This document shows positions 24,801 through 37,900 of a stretch of DNA of 64,000 bases, one piece after another. Position numbers and translations under genes: made by a program. The DNA is taken from contig JAQYUZ010000021.1 of assembly GCA_033819885.1 (NCBI GenBank), positions 208,707-272,706 of the forward strand. The letters run 5' to 3'. The notes under the pieces are model-generated. The model did not search any database. It saw only the letters and a program-made list of their open reading frames with translations, and was not told the origin of the DNA. Numbering within the stretch: the stretch's first letter is position 1; the number at the start of each line of letters is the position of its first letter. The DNA is from Microbotryomycetes sp. JL201. Its lineage: Eukaryota; Basidiomycota; Microbotryomycetes.

Positions 24801-27746
24801 CCGACCGATTGTTGGTGCATCTTGTACCCGACCATCAAAAGATTACTGCGCGCGGATGTTCGAGAAATCACGGCGCTAAGTCTGCTCGACAATGCTCGCG
24901 AACCGGTCGGTCGCTGTCTCTCGCTCAGAATGTTCCGGAGGCACAGCTGACGTTTGATTTCTGCAGCTCTCTCGCAATGTCTTTGAGGCTGCGGTCTCCT
25001 GGGCTGGACGTGCGGGCAAATCAAACTTTTGGTCTTTGCCACGAGCGACAGTCAAGGGCGCACCGCGCGACGTGGGTGTCCGAACAGATGAGTGGGTTCG
25101 CATGAACAGTCGTGCTTGTACAAGCTGACGTCTCTCACCCTGCCTCAGGGATCACGCGCAGCTCGACAGAATGAGACAACTGGGCATGCGGACCGAAGAC
25201 GAGTACAAGCTGAGCATGCTGAAAGATCATATTGCCAAGCTGGCTCTCGCACGACAAGCGTGAGTGCGCGGTGTACCAACCGACGCGAGCTACGGTCCTG
25301 TACTGACGCGGAGCTCTCAGTAATCCAAAGAGCTCATCAGACAAAGCCGAATCGCTCTCCATGTTCGGAGACTCTGCTCTCAGAGATCTTGGCGTAGTTC
25401 CTCAAACGATTTTTTTCAGCATTCGTCCGGCGGATGAGGTCGATCGACTTAAATCTGGTCTCGGAGGGCTTCGAAGATTCTCAAGCGACTCGCCGCGGTC
25501 TCCTAGCTCGCTCGACTTGTCACGCCCATCCGGGTCCAGAACAACCAGTGGACAGCCTCTTGAAGATCTGAGGCGGCGTCTCGCTCTCGCAAGTGGTGAC
25601 TCCACTTCGTCCATCCAAGCTGCATTACGAGGCCATGCAGAATCGCCGGGCCGCTTCCCTCACGACCGCTTGGACCTACACAGGACAATCTCTGAGGTTT
25701 CGACGGACGTCTCTGACACGGCGTCCACCACCTCGACGAAAGGCGAGATTGTTCAACCATCCCCTCGCAGTCACGTGCATCGCAACGTTGTGGAGGTTGG
25801 ACGAGCGGGAGCTGCTGTTGCCGAGGACGGAACGAATGCGGTAGGAATGTTCAACATTGACAAGAGGTACAAGGACCTTGACGATTCAGCGTCTGTCACG
25901 ACGCATCAAGAATCTGCCACCGGATCGCCTCTGCGACACGGACCAGCGTCGAGAGGACTTCCAGCGCGGAGATTCGTCACGACGTACGGTGAGTCCGCTG
26001 GACACTTTGGCCGTACAAAGCAACTAAACGTGCGGCTGTGACGTAGAGGGAAACGATCCAAATATCAAAAACTTGCTAGAGCGCATGTACCTCGACAACT
26101 TCCGCGAGCCAGTGCCCGAACTGGGGCCTTTCGTGCCGCAGGGCATACCGAAAGGTCGCGCCTTGCGAACGAGTTTCATGCCACGCGAGAGGACGCCTAC
26201 TCGACCCGAAGGCACATTAATTGCTCACCTGATTGAACACACTGGGGCGATCACCGATATACAAGTGTCCCCGGATCAGCTGTTTGTTGCGACTGGGTCA
26301 GAAGACGGAACGGTCAAGATTTGGGATACAATGCGACTGGAGAAGAACGTGACGAGCCGGTCGAGGCAAACCTTTGAGCAAGGTGGCAAGATCACGTGTG
26401 TCTGCATTCTCGAGAATTCGCATTGCGTGGCAAGCGCTAGCGACAACGGAACCCTATGGATCCACCGCATCGATATTGGACTTAGCGGGGCCATGCCCAA
26501 GTATGGCAAGAACCATTTGGTCCGCCAAGTCAAGTTTGACAGGGCAAGTGAATACGTGACTTGCATGAGCAGGTACAATACGGGCGAGTTTCTCAGTTCT
26601 GTCCGTTCGCGTCTCTGTTCTGACAACAGAGTACAGAAACTGCCACGAATCTGGTACTAGCCACCTCTTTGGCTCAAATCATTGTACTCGACGTCCGGAC
26701 AATGCGTCGCCTACACACGTACGACAATCCTTTACATCTCGGGCCAATCTCTGCTTTGTGTGTTGACGCCAAGAGAATCTGGTGCGTTGTCGGCACGGCG
26801 TCCGGTTCGCTCTCCCTGTGGGACTTGCGCTTTGGCCTGCTCTTGCGAAGCTGGTCAGTTGGTGAGCACCAGATCAGGTCAATTCACGTGCACCCCTGCC
26901 GAGGCAAGAACCGTTGGGTCATTGTCGCGCTTGAAAGCGGCCCAACTCTCAGGGATGACAGCTCGGACAACTCGCTCGTAGCCGAAGTTTGGGACATTGA
27001 TCGAGGTGTCAAAGTGGAAGAAGTTCGCTCGACCCTCTCTTCTGGATCGGCCTCTGCCATTACAAAGCTTCAATCGCGACCAACAATACCTACAGACAGC
27101 ATCGCCAATCCGGCAACAGCTATCGAAGACATGCTCAATCGCTCTCAACTCCCTGCCTCTGTGCCTCGCCGGCCGATCTTGTCGGCCGACTACAAGACGA
27201 CAGGTCCTGGAGTGTGCGCCATTCTGATCGGGTCCCACTATTCCAACAAAGACTCTCAGCCGCCACCAACTGCAATCCAGGCTAAGACACTCGGAGAGCA
27301 AAAGAGCGCAGTCGACACAGAGTCTGGCTTCATGGTCACAGGGGGCGAAGATTGCAAGTTGAGGTACTGGGACTTGGCCAGAGCGAGCAAGAGTGCCATC
27401 GTCAGTGGACTCGAACTTGGAGAGGAGGTACCAATTTACAGGTGAGTCGACGCGGATTGATGACGTCTGCGCGGCTGAGATGGCCAGTTCTTGCAGTTAT
27501 CACCAGAACGCTCAGCCCGCCTTGGTACTTGAGTCGACCTCTTCTGCACGTTCAAGACAAGGCAACGTTGGCAACGCTCAGCAAATCAACGCGACTCGCG
27601 TTCACAGGTCAACACATATCGCGAGCGCTCAGCAGCAAATGCTGCGAGCGCACAAAGAAGCGATCACGGCTTTGGCTTTGATAGACTTGCCGTTCAGATG
27701 TGTCGTGAGCGGCGACAGAAGCGGAGTCATCAAAGTTTTCGAGTAG
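21877..27746 (+). CDS. VPS15: VPS15 / PIK3R4, regulatory protein kinase of the class III PI3-kinase
   Basis: The ATG at 21877 gives MGNSLS, an N-myristoylation consensus expected of Vps15. A divergent kinase domain follows: [20 protein letters not shown], then [20 protein letters not shown], then [20 protein letters not shown] in place of a DFG loop, and YIAPERF and [15 protein letters not shown]. These are distinctive for Vps15. HEAT-type helical repeats occupy the middle (for example [18 protein letters not shown]). A Ser/Arg-rich linker leads to C-terminal WD40 repeats ([45 protein letters not shown]), ending [12 protein letters not shown]. At least a dozen short introns are present. Vps15 anchors and activates Vps34 on endosomes and phagophores for PI3P synthesis, vacuolar sorting and autophagy. 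The neighbours SNF8 and AMS1 belong to the same trafficking system. Confidence 0.96.
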
Positions 27747-28013
27747 AACGATCCTTGTTTTTGCTTGTTGTGACAATGCGCATTTTTTTTTCTCTTGTTC
27801 CCGTTGTGATCTCGCGCAGCTCGAAATTGCGTGATTGTGGTTGCTTTTGTCGAAAGTCCGTTCACATGGCGAGCTGGAACACATTGGCTGTTGACAAGTA
27901 CTGCAATGATTGATATTGCCGAGATTTAGCTCACACAGCAAGAGTCAAGACATATCTGTTGATTCTGGACTTTGCAAATTCAAGATTTCGCCAACACTTC
28001 CACATTTTCTCGT
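27747..28013. other. convergent 3' spacer, VPS15 / AMS1
   Basis: The 267 bp between the two stop codons is more AT-rich than the flanks and has a T-run near 27785. It fits 3' UTRs and polyadenylation sites. No gene seen. Confidence 0.5.
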
Positions 28014-31000
28014 TCACACAGCTAGCCAGTGCTGCTGAGACTTTGTCTTTGAGGACGACGATAGAACAATCTTCACCGTCACCACTTGGAAACCTCTAAA
28101 GTCGAGTTTAAAGGATGACTCTGCTGCTCGCTCGAGATCACGCACGACGGAAACGTCTTCAAGGTCAAGTTCAAGGATCTGCACACAAAATCCGACTTGA
28201 TCAACACGGCTGAGCCCAAGTGGACGTTGCGAATCACTTACGTCACAGATGGTCGCAGACTCGACGGGCAAACCGGTCTTGATTGTTACTTGACCGTGCC
28301 CGCCATACGCCTCGTATAGCCTGAGGATCACGGTCTGCGTCAAGGCTTTTGACGAAAAGTGATCGTCTTCGGCGCGCTTGATGGTGTCGAGAATGATATT
28401 GCGTGAGCCGTGAAGAGTGAAAGGGTGAGGTACTGTCTGTGCATCGGCAAGCGAGGAACGGGGCAGCCGACGAAGGTGGTGAGGCTGGTTGAACAGCCAG
28501 CCGGCAACCGGGACATCGCTTTCGGCGAAGGACCCGCGATGAGGTAACACTGAAGCAAGACTTGTCAGAATGGCCATCGTACAGGTGCGTCATTGACAAC
28601 ATGTCAGACTGACCTGCAAAGGAGAAGACGTGTTTGCCTTGATCCTGTTCAGCGTCTGGCGCTGTCGCAGCACGCAGTAACGACAGCCGCAACGTTGAGC
28701 CTTCGGCGGCATACCCGTCTTAAATATGTGACACACTGATCAGCGGCGCACGGGACTCTCGTGGTACTTCCAGCCTTACATTTGCAATCGTTGAGAAGTG
28801 CGACGCCGTACCCAAATTCGGACAGGTCGGCATACTTGTGGCCAACAACTTCGAATTTTGCCCTGTCCCAGCTCGTGTTGCGATGCGTCGGTCGTTGACA
28901 GAATCCGAATTGATTCTCAAATGTGGCATACTCGCTCGAGAGGCGAAGTGGCACCTCCCATTTAAGGAATCTTTGCGGACGGACAAGAGCTTAGTGGTGC
29001 TACTCGTTCAACGCAAATCGCGCGACCTACTGATGTCTCTCATGCCAGTCCACCTCGACGTCGAATCGGACCATGGTCAATGCGTCAGCTTTAGCGGTGC
29101 AAGGTACCGCGTCGAGCGAAATAATCGCCTTGATCGTTGTATCATTGCCAACGTGATACGTCGCCGCCAGCGCAGCTCGCAAAGGACCGTCTTCGACGAC
29201 GTGCACCGAGGAAGCATCGACGCTCGACTTGGTTTCAAGGTGGAACAAGTCGACATCCCTGCACGCGCCACGGCTGTCAGATTTTGAGCTCTTGTTCAGC
29301 GTTGGGAATGCTCCTTACCATGCGTCCCAATTGAGTGGACGATCTTCGAAGATGACGAAGCCAGCCGATTCTCCCTCTTGGATGAGCTCTCGTCCGAGTT
29401 TCTTGTCGACGATGCTGGTAATGCGGCCTGTTTTCGAGACTGAGACCTCGAGTTGGCCATTAGACAATGAGAATCCGTCGCCACTCGATCGAGCTGAGTC
29501 AAACGTCGAGCACTCGTCAGTGTGCGAAACCAACGGCCCTTCTTTTTTGCAACTCGCCTCGGGCAGCAACGCTTTCAGAGGCAGCCAACTTTGCGACAGA
29601 GGTCGCAGACACAACCGGGGCGCCCTCGGCATTCTCAATCAGAACGTAAACTTGGCCGTCGTGACTCTTTTGGATCGCGGTGTCCGACAACAACCTCGCG
29701 CTGGCCGATGGAATTTTGACAACCTCGCGACGAGCAAAACCGGTCGTGTTGATGGCAATGAGCTCGTCCGCCGCAGAGTTGCAGTCGTTGACGTCAACTG
29801 ATCCGGGCAAAAGTGCCGACAAAGCTTGATCCAAGAGTTGCTTGCCCTTGTGAGCCGTCTCGGCATAGATCTAAGTCACATTCGGTCAGCCACGCCTCAG
29901 TGTCAAGACGAACGTGAGCAGTCACCCTTTCAGCGTCCTCGTAGATGAGGCCAATCCCCGATCCAGGCAACACATCGTGAAACTGATTGAGCAAGACGCC
30001 TTGCCACAACGGGTCAATCTCGTCTTTTGGAAATTGGTACGTTGATTTCGATCGACCCCAGATCGAAGCCAGAGTTCCAGCGTACTCGATCTCGCGCAGT
30101 AGAATCTCAGATTTACGGTTTCCACGCTTAATCGAGCCGTGCGAAGTTGCCGTGCCGCGATGGAGCTCGAGGTACAATTCTGGTGGTCTTGATCAGCTTT
30201 CTGTACGATTGCAGATATAGATCTTCGCTCACCCCCATTCCAGGTCGGCAACGTCTTGCCGTTGTCAGTCTTCTTGAGAATATCGTCGTAGAAACCGTCG
30301 ACAGATTGGCCCATTGTCACTTTCGGCAGTTCGCCAGAGAGGTTAGAAACCGCTCGGCAACGCCTCAAGTTCTCTAACATGGGAGCTAGGGGTCCTCCTC
30401 CGCCGTCACCATTACCAAAAGCCAGCAGCGCAGTTGGAGCACCGCTCTGTAACGACTTGTGATTGTTGATCGACCGCAAGACGTCATCTACTGAAGCTTG
30501 AGCCGTGTAAGTGTCGACTGGAGTCATGTGCACAACAATCTGCGAGTTATCTTGGCCGACCCAGCGGAAGGACGTGTGCACAGGTTTATTGAATTGACTC
30601 CAGGACAGCTTTTGAGTGAAAAAGAAGTCGCAACCAGCGAGTCGGCACAATTGTGGCAATTGTGAGCTGTAGCCGAAACTGTCTGGCAACCTGCGAACGA
30701 TAAAATGTCAAAATCTTCAGACTTTTGATCGCTTCCTTTTCAAAGCTGACCAGAAAGTGCGCGTGTATTTGCCAAAATGCTTCTTATAGAACCGTTGACC
30801 GTACAGGAACTGACGGCACAAGGCTTCGCCAGAGGGCATGTTCGTGTCCATCTCCACCCAAGTGGCGCCGATGGGTTGGAATTCGCCGGACTCTACACGG
30901 CCCTTGATCTTGTTGAACAGCTGAGGATAGTCTTGCTCGAGCCTACAAGAGAGATCTGAGAAAAGCCCGTGCAGATTTGGAAAGCACGTACCAGAAGAAC

Positions 31001-32585
31001 TGTTGAGCTTGCGAAGCCACAAATCGATGCTCAGGGTAACGATCCATCAAGTCTAGCTGCGTACTCCATGACCGTGCCGTCTTTTGACGTGTGGCAGAGT
31101 AAGGCCATAGCCATGCAGTGTCGATGTGGCAATTGCCGACGCTCCAGGTGCTCGCCTCGGAGGGGTCGCCCTTGTAAACTTTGTGGCCAAGCTCTTCCCA
31201 ACCTTGACCGAACACCTGTATCACTTGAAGTGTCAGGTCCAGCTGTCTCGAGAAGCTGAGAAGCGCTTCGTTGCACCTTTTCGGCCAATTTGCGCGACTT
31301 GGCGATAGATGCTGGGTCATTGGCCTTGAACGTGTTCATGATGGCTGCGGCGACAGCGGTACAGTTCAGTGTGGCGATTTAAGGTGCTCCAAGCTGATAT
31401 GGTCTCACCATTGCCGACCTCGAGACATTTGTTTCCGAGCACAGAGTTGTCCGGCAAAGCTCGAGCCAAGTCTCGTATCGTGCGCATGTCCCACATGAGT
31501 CGCCAAGCCTCCATATGTGGCACGACAAGATCCGCACTGTTGAGCTGTTGTATCGAATTGCGTCAGGCGATCTCTTCGATTGCACGTGCACGTAATCCTC
31601 ACCCTGAACATGCGGTTTGGATCGGGAGGATCATTCGCTGCAGAAACGCATGTCGCAGGGGTTGCGAAAGTCAGTCAACACCCGGGACGACCAGGGGATG
31701 AGCTCACTCTGCGGGCTGCCATTACCGAACATGCCTGGTTGCCGAAAACAGCAGTATTAGCCACAATTGAAGAGTAAAATCTGACAGTTACTGACCGTTG
31801 CAAGACACCTCAATGTAGAACTGTAAGTCGAGTCGGGTCAGAGCCGACATGTGAGACGAATGAAGGAGGGCACCCTGACCTTGTACGTCGACTTGCGCTT
31901 CTTTGGGTCGAGGATGAATTCGACGCGTCTGTCGATGCCGAATCCTCCGGTGATACCTTGCAAGCTCAGCCCTTCGGTGTCGAAGATCATGGCCTCGCAA
32001 GACGGATCAAACTCGAACTGGATCCGCTCATAATCGGCCGAGGTCCATTCTTGAGGCAGTGTGAGCGTGACACGTAGCCAGTGGCTGAAGGGATGCAGTG
32101 CAATCGTGAGCGCCGAGTGCTGGTCAGAATCCTGTGCACGAGCTCAAGAGGACTAACTGAGTCCAGCTCGGCCCGAGCAAAGCTCCTTTCTGAGTCGGCT
32201 TGAACTTTTGACGGACTGCGACGTCGAATGGTGTCTGTGCTCGGTAGCTTTGTCAGCTTAGCTTTTCTGACACGAGATTGGTCTGACGTGCGTACCTTGG
32301 TCTTGCCTGGTGAGCTCCACAACTCGAGCTGGACGTGCTTGACGTCGTCAGTGCGCGCCGTGAACAAGACGCTGCGAATATCGCCGCCGTAGGGCGAGTT
32401 GTCAAAGTGATCAAGACGGCCTGCGCGATGCTCAGCCTGTCAGCGTGAGCGCTCTCGAGGCGGGATCGAGCGCGTGCGCCGCCCCACATCGGGCTCATTC
32501 GCTGCCTATGCAGCTCACCGAGCGTCAACCCTCTGAAATGCATGGGCTGGGGCACCGTCGAGTGCACTGGGTACGTTGGCGCCAT
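28014..32585 (-). CDS. AMS1: vacuolar alpha-mannosidase (GH38)
   Basis: The start at 32585 ([19 protein letters not shown]) lacks a signal peptide, as expected for Ams1, which enters the vacuole from the cytosol. The N-terminal fungal Ams1 region contains [20 protein letters not shown] and CNGMFGNG. GH38 blocks follow: [17 protein letters not shown] (zinc His/Asp), [33 protein letters not shown], and [14 protein letters not shown] with the catalytic Asp. [20 protein letters not shown] is the second zinc-site motif. C-terminal beta-rich domains end at SQQHWLAV. The enzyme hydrolyses alpha-mannosides of free oligosaccharides in the vacuole. About fifteen introns; the first (32421-32479) fits only with a GC donor. 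In yeasts Ams1 is a selective-autophagy or Nbr1/ESCRT cargo. Confidence 0.95.
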
Positions 32586-32956
32586 GGCTCGCTACTTGTT
32601 CCCGAGTGGCAGACACGCACGAGGGAGGAAAGGAGAGGCGCACAGAGGCGTGGCGCGCCGCACCTTTCGATGTCGTGTTGTGCGAAAATTCATCAATTGC
32701 AATTCTAACAACTTTGAGTTGACACAGGACTCAATGCTACCGCAACTCAGAGTTTCTGTAAGCAACACGGAGACGTTCGTGCAACGAGTCGGATTAGACG
32801 GCCTGTGAGAGCGGCCACGATGCAAAAGTCAGTGCTTTCCACGAGTTGAGGCGAACAAGACCGGCTGGATCCCAGCCAAGGAACTCAACGCACACTGCAA
32901 GAGGGAGTCACAGTCAAATCAGCGGGCGAACAACCTGTGAATCCGGCAAGCCATAC
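32586..32956. other. intergenic, AMS1 promoter / IPP1 3' region
   Basis: This 371-bp spacer separates two tandem minus-strand genes. It must hold the AMS1 promoter and the IPP1 terminator. No further gene or repeat recognised. Confidence 0.5.
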
Positions 32957-34645
32957 TTACTGGCCAGAGATGAAGAATGTTTTGTTGACTGCGAACATCC
33001 GACAAACTGGTCAGCCACCACGCCCCCCCCAAAATTAAGAAAACCCCGCCAGCGAGGCAGCACGCACTGGAAGGGTCAATCGGCGCTGGGGGCTGGCGCG
33101 AATCGGCAGGAATGCTCGAGTATGCGGCGTCAGCGGTCGAAACCTTATTGGCAGAACCCTCCACAGTCAAATTTTCACTGATGATTGGCTTCAAATCAGT
33201 CCACACGTCCTAGTTGATCGATCGCTCAGTGCACTGACGTTTTGATATCAGACTTGGTCTCGCCCTTGATCAAGCGCTTCCAAGCTTCGTGGCACTCGTG
33301 CACAATCTCGAATGCATACTTGCGGTTCTTGGCTTCGCCAGAGAAGGCGAATTGGTTCTCGGGCTGGTTGTCCGAAAGACCCGAGTCAGCTCGAGGCATT
33401 TATGTGGGACAGAACAGCAAAACTCGCCTTTCCGTCCGGAATCTGAAATCAAAGCGATTCGGCGTCATGAGAACGGAGAGTACAGGCGCTTACAACTTTA
33501 CAAAGCAGACGTACCTTGTAGATGCTGAGGGGCCGAACTGTCAGCAGTCGATCTTCAGGCAGAAAAACTCCAAGACCAGCACTCACCGGAACCATTCGTT
33601 TGTAGCACGGATCAAGCCGGGCAAGTGCCTCTCAACATCCTCGATGTCGTTGAGCTTTGAGGCAAGCGGGTCGTTGACGTCGACGACGATGACTTTCCAG
33701 TCGGTCTCACCCTCGTCGAGCAAAGCCATGATGCCGAGTACCTTGACTTGCTTAACCTGTCCAGTGTAGCCGACGGCCTCACCGATCTCGCAGACGTCGA
33801 GAGGGTCGTTGTCGCCGTTAGCCTTTGTTTCGGAGTGAGTCGAGTTGGGATCCTCCCACGTCTATCAGTGACAATCTACCGTTAGCAGCAGGTCGATCAG
33901 CTCAAGTAGTCTCGACTGACCTGAGGGAAGGCACTGAACTCATGGCGAGGTAAGCGTCAGCAAAGCCGACCTGCGAGCGGCCATGTCAAGAGTCTGACCC
34001 ATAGTTCCAGATGTAACCTTGAAAACAGCCAGGCTCTATGAGTTCTTGCTGTCGTTCTCCGAGACAATGCTGACTGACCCTTGTGGGGGAAGCAGTTGCG
34101 CACAAAACGCAGCTTGCCCTTCTTGGTGTCTTGCAAGATGGGGTTGAACGTCTCTTCCTTGGAGATTTCCTGATGCAAGAATGGAACTGTCAGCAATGTT
34201 TGTTTCATGTCTCGGACGTCTGAAGACGACGTACGAGCTTGGAGTTTGTCCAGCGAGGAATCTCGACGATCATGTTGAGGATCTGGCCACGTCAGCGTGA
34301 CTCTGTCAGCACCGGAGATATTCGCATGTCATTGATTGGAAGGGCGTACCGTGCGCTCCTCGTTGGCAAAGAGCGGCACGTCGTGGAACGGTGACACGAC
34401 CTTGCCATCCTTCTCGAGGAAGACACGGTACTCTGTGGGGGCCGCCGTGTGTGCTGGTGAGTGCTATTGTGCATTCACTGTTCTCGCGCGCTGCTTACCG
34501 AGCGTGTTGGCTGCGCCGATTTGGCCTGCGAGTGGGTCCGGTTGACGTGCGAAGCCAGTGGGTTGTCAGTGCACTGAGACAGACAGTGCCGGGGCTGGCG
34601 CTGCACTGGACCATGCTCACGGTAGCTATATTGTGAAGACGACAT
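32957..34645 (-). CDS. IPP1: cytosolic inorganic pyrophosphatase
   Basis: The first exon, from ATG 34645, encodes MSSSQYSYR and splices to [18 protein letters not shown]. Conserved family I (soluble, Mg-dependent) blocks follow: [51 protein letters not shown], and the active-site signature [15 protein letters not shown] with its three metal-binding aspartates. Later blocks are [19 protein letters not shown] and [12 protein letters not shown]-like residues (read as [19 protein letters not shown]). The C-terminal extension [18 protein letters not shown] resembles basidiomycete orthologues; the frame closes at TAA 32959-32957. It hydrolyses PPi to drive biosynthetic reactions in the cytosol. At least eight short introns. 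It is divergent from SIN3 across 338 bp. Confidence 0.95.
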
Positions 34646-34983
34646 TGTGGACAAGGCGCGAGCGTGTGCACTCAGTCGACGAAGTGCAGAAGCCAGCGTT
34701 GCGTGTGCGCGGTTGAGCTCGGGCGGCGGCAGCTGCTTGCGTGCTCGCGCTGTCTTGTCCTGGAAAAAAACCCGGGCGGCGAGGGGCCTGAGCGCTGGCG
34801 CGGCCGCTCAGGCCTCTCTCGCCAACGTGAGCGTGTGCGCGCGCGCGGGCGACGGCTGCGCTCTTGCCCCTCTCTGCGGCGCACGCCCTCGACGCGCATC
34901 AGCGACCCGCGCCCGTCTGCCTCCCAGACTGTACTCTTGATTCTGTGTATCGGCTAGAAGCCTCGGGCGGTTGCACGTCGGCG
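34646..34983. promoter_or_regulatory. divergent promoter, IPP1 / SIN3
   Basis: This 338-bp GC-rich spacer includes alternating CG/GC runs near 34835-34850. It separates the two start codons and must carry both promoters. No defined motif is claimed. Confidence 0.5.
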
Positions 34984-37900
34984 ATGGCGTCCCAGGGCGC
35001 GGCGGGCAACGCAAAGCTCGCATCGGCCGGCGGCAGCCAACAAGCGCAACAAGGTCCACAGCAGCAGCCATTCAGACCTTTGAACGTCAAAGATGCGCTC
35101 AGGTCAGTCGTTCTCGTCCTCGCCTTATACTCTGGCGGGTTCGCGTGCATGCAGCGATGCGCGCACCGTGCTGACGTTCTCTGCGAATGCGCATCACCCG
35201 CCGGCCGCCAGCTACCTCGACCGCGTCAAGGGAACATTCACAGATCAGCCTGAAGGTGCGTCGCCCGCTTGTCCGCGCGCGAGCGAGCGTGCGCTGTTCG
35301 ACAGCTGACACTGGCGTTTGCCCTGGTCTGGCGCATTCATCCTGCTCACACACCAGTTTACGACCGATTCTTGACTGTCAGTCGGCGAGTGATCTGCCAC
35401 CATGCGCTTGACCCAACTGAACCGTACTCGTTATAGATCATGAAAGAGTTCAAGAGCCAGGGGATCGACACGCCCGGGGTCATCGAACGGGTCAGCCTTC
35501 TCAGCCTTGTCACGCAATGAGTTAGGTATTGAACGCATTCTACTGCCCGAACATAGGTCAGCTCGCTCTTTCGAGGCCATCCAGCGCTCATTCAAGGCTT
35601 CAACACCTTTCTGCCGCCGGGGTATCGCATCGAGTGCTCAGTGTCTGCCCCGCAAGACGACGGTGCGGTGACAACAATCACGGTCACGACACCGCTCGGT
35701 ATGACTACCAAAACGCAATTGGCATCGCATCCCAACGCAGACAACAGTGCAAACCCGTCGACGTCGGCCACTGCTCCTTCTCAAATTACGAAAGGTGCGT
35801 CGCAATCGAATCAGTCCGCTTCAGGCTCAGGTACGCTAGTAGAGACTAGCATGAGCACAACCGCGACCGCTAACGTGCTGGTCACTGCTGCGTTAGGTCG
35901 CGTCGCCGACTCGCAGCTGCACTTGCAGTCGTTGCCGCCGACGCCCGCGACTTTCGCATCGGCGCAGACCGGAAACACACCCATCGCAACGCCAGGCGCC
36001 GCTTCTTTCCTTTCAAGCCATATGGGACAGTCTGGGCCGACTTCCGTGAGCGGCACTCTCGGGGCCGATGCCGCTGCGGCCGTCGAGAGTCAGAACGACG
36101 GAAGCGCCCCTAAACCTCCGATGGAGTTCAATCATGCGATCAATTACGTCAACAAGATCAAAAACAGATTCATCAAAGATCCTGAAACGTACAAGGCGTT
36201 CCTCGAGATTTTGCAGACGTACCAGAAAGAGGGCCGTGCCATCCAGGATGTGGGCGCTCAAACCTTTGTTTGCAAGGAAAGGTTCCCTTGGCTGACCATT
36301 GTGTCGCTCACAGGTCTATGCTCAGGTAACGCAACTGTTCCATGGCGCACCAGATCTGCTCGACGAGTTCAAGCAGTTTCTTCCCGACACGTCTGGCGAA
36401 GCGGTGCAGGCTGCAGCATCAACTCCTGCCCAAACATCAAGCGGCCGCACGCTCAAACGGCCATCGGCCCCCATGACAAAGTTCGAGGCGGCGGGACCAG
36501 CCAAAAAGCCGAAGACGACAAAGCCGAAGACCGACGAGAAGACAAAGGTACCTGAGACGAGATCGGCAGGTGCAATAGCTTTCTGACAGGCTCGCGCTAC
36601 GCAGGCCAAGCGCAGTATCAAGTCAACCGAGCCCAAGAAAACGGACGGCCTCAGCGAGCCGCAGCAGCATCTTCCGGTCGAGACCGTGCCGCAAGCTTAC
36701 CCACAGATGAATCCTTATCCGCAATCTTATCCTGTTCCTGGATATCAGGCGATGCAGCCTGTTTTGCCAGTTGCTTTCGCGTACGAGGCCCCTCCACCAC
36801 CGCCTCCACCTCAACCTCTCTTGCCACCGAAGCCTGTAGCATCAGCGCCCGACATGGCTTTTTTCAAACGTGTGAAAGAGTATATCAATGACGATACGAC
36901 CTATCACGAGTTCCTCAAGCTATTGAATCTGTTCACACAAGACTTGATCAACTTGCCTGCACTCGTTGACCGGGCATACCTGTTTCTGAAAGACGACAGC
37001 AGCTTGTGGAAAGAGTTCAGAGATATTGTGGGATGGGGTGACGAAGAGGTTACAGGAGACTACCAACGTCGTATTGAAGTGGTCGCAGGTCGGCGAGTCA
37101 TCGAGAACGTGCCTGCGCTGGATGGATCGCGACGGCACGAGCGTGACGAGGGAGTCGCCTTCCAGACTTGTGGACCGTCTTACCGCAAGCTGGCACCATC
37201 TGTGAGCACAACTCGTTAACCGTGGGCTTTTCCGTACTTACCCGGTTCACTTATGCCTGCAGCAAATCAACAATAAATGCTCCGGTCGCGATGCCCTGTG
37301 CTGGGAAGTTTTGAACGATGAATGGGGTAGGTCCAAGTACCAGTGGTCCAAACCACTCCACGCTGAACGCCGTTACCGCTCGCAGTCTCGCAGCCGAGCT
37401 GGCTCAGTGACGAAGGCTTCGTCGCCCATCGCAAGAATCCGTTTGAAGAGGCGATGCACCGAACCGAAGAAGAGCGCCACGAGTACGACTTCCATATTGA
37501 GGCCAATTTGCGCACAATTGCTCTGCTCGAGCCCATAGCGACGCGCATTGCCATCATGGAGGCGGACGAACGTGCAACGTTCCGACTTAAGCCTGGCCTC
37601 GGCAATCAGAGTAAGAGCATCTATCAACGTGTTCTCAAGAAGATTTATGGTCGTGAGCAAGGTCTCGAAGTCATTCAGGCGCTGCACGAAAATCCGTGCG
37701 TCGCCGTGCCAATCGTTTTGGCGCGCTTGAAGCAGAAAGACGACGAGTGGAAGAGGGCAGTCCGAGAATGGAACAGAGTCTGGCGCGAGTCGGTATGTTT
37801 ATGCGGACATGGCTCGCCTGCATCTGGCTGACCCGCTATCAAACCATTAGGATGCCAAGAATTTTTGGAAGTCGCTTGACCATCAAGGTATCGCGCTCAA

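Noticed and set aside
32885-32960. A 10-nt terminal exon for inorganic pyrophosphatase after a GTAAGT donor at 32960
   Set aside because: The frame already stops at TAA 32959-32957 directly after FISGQ, so no extra exon is needed.
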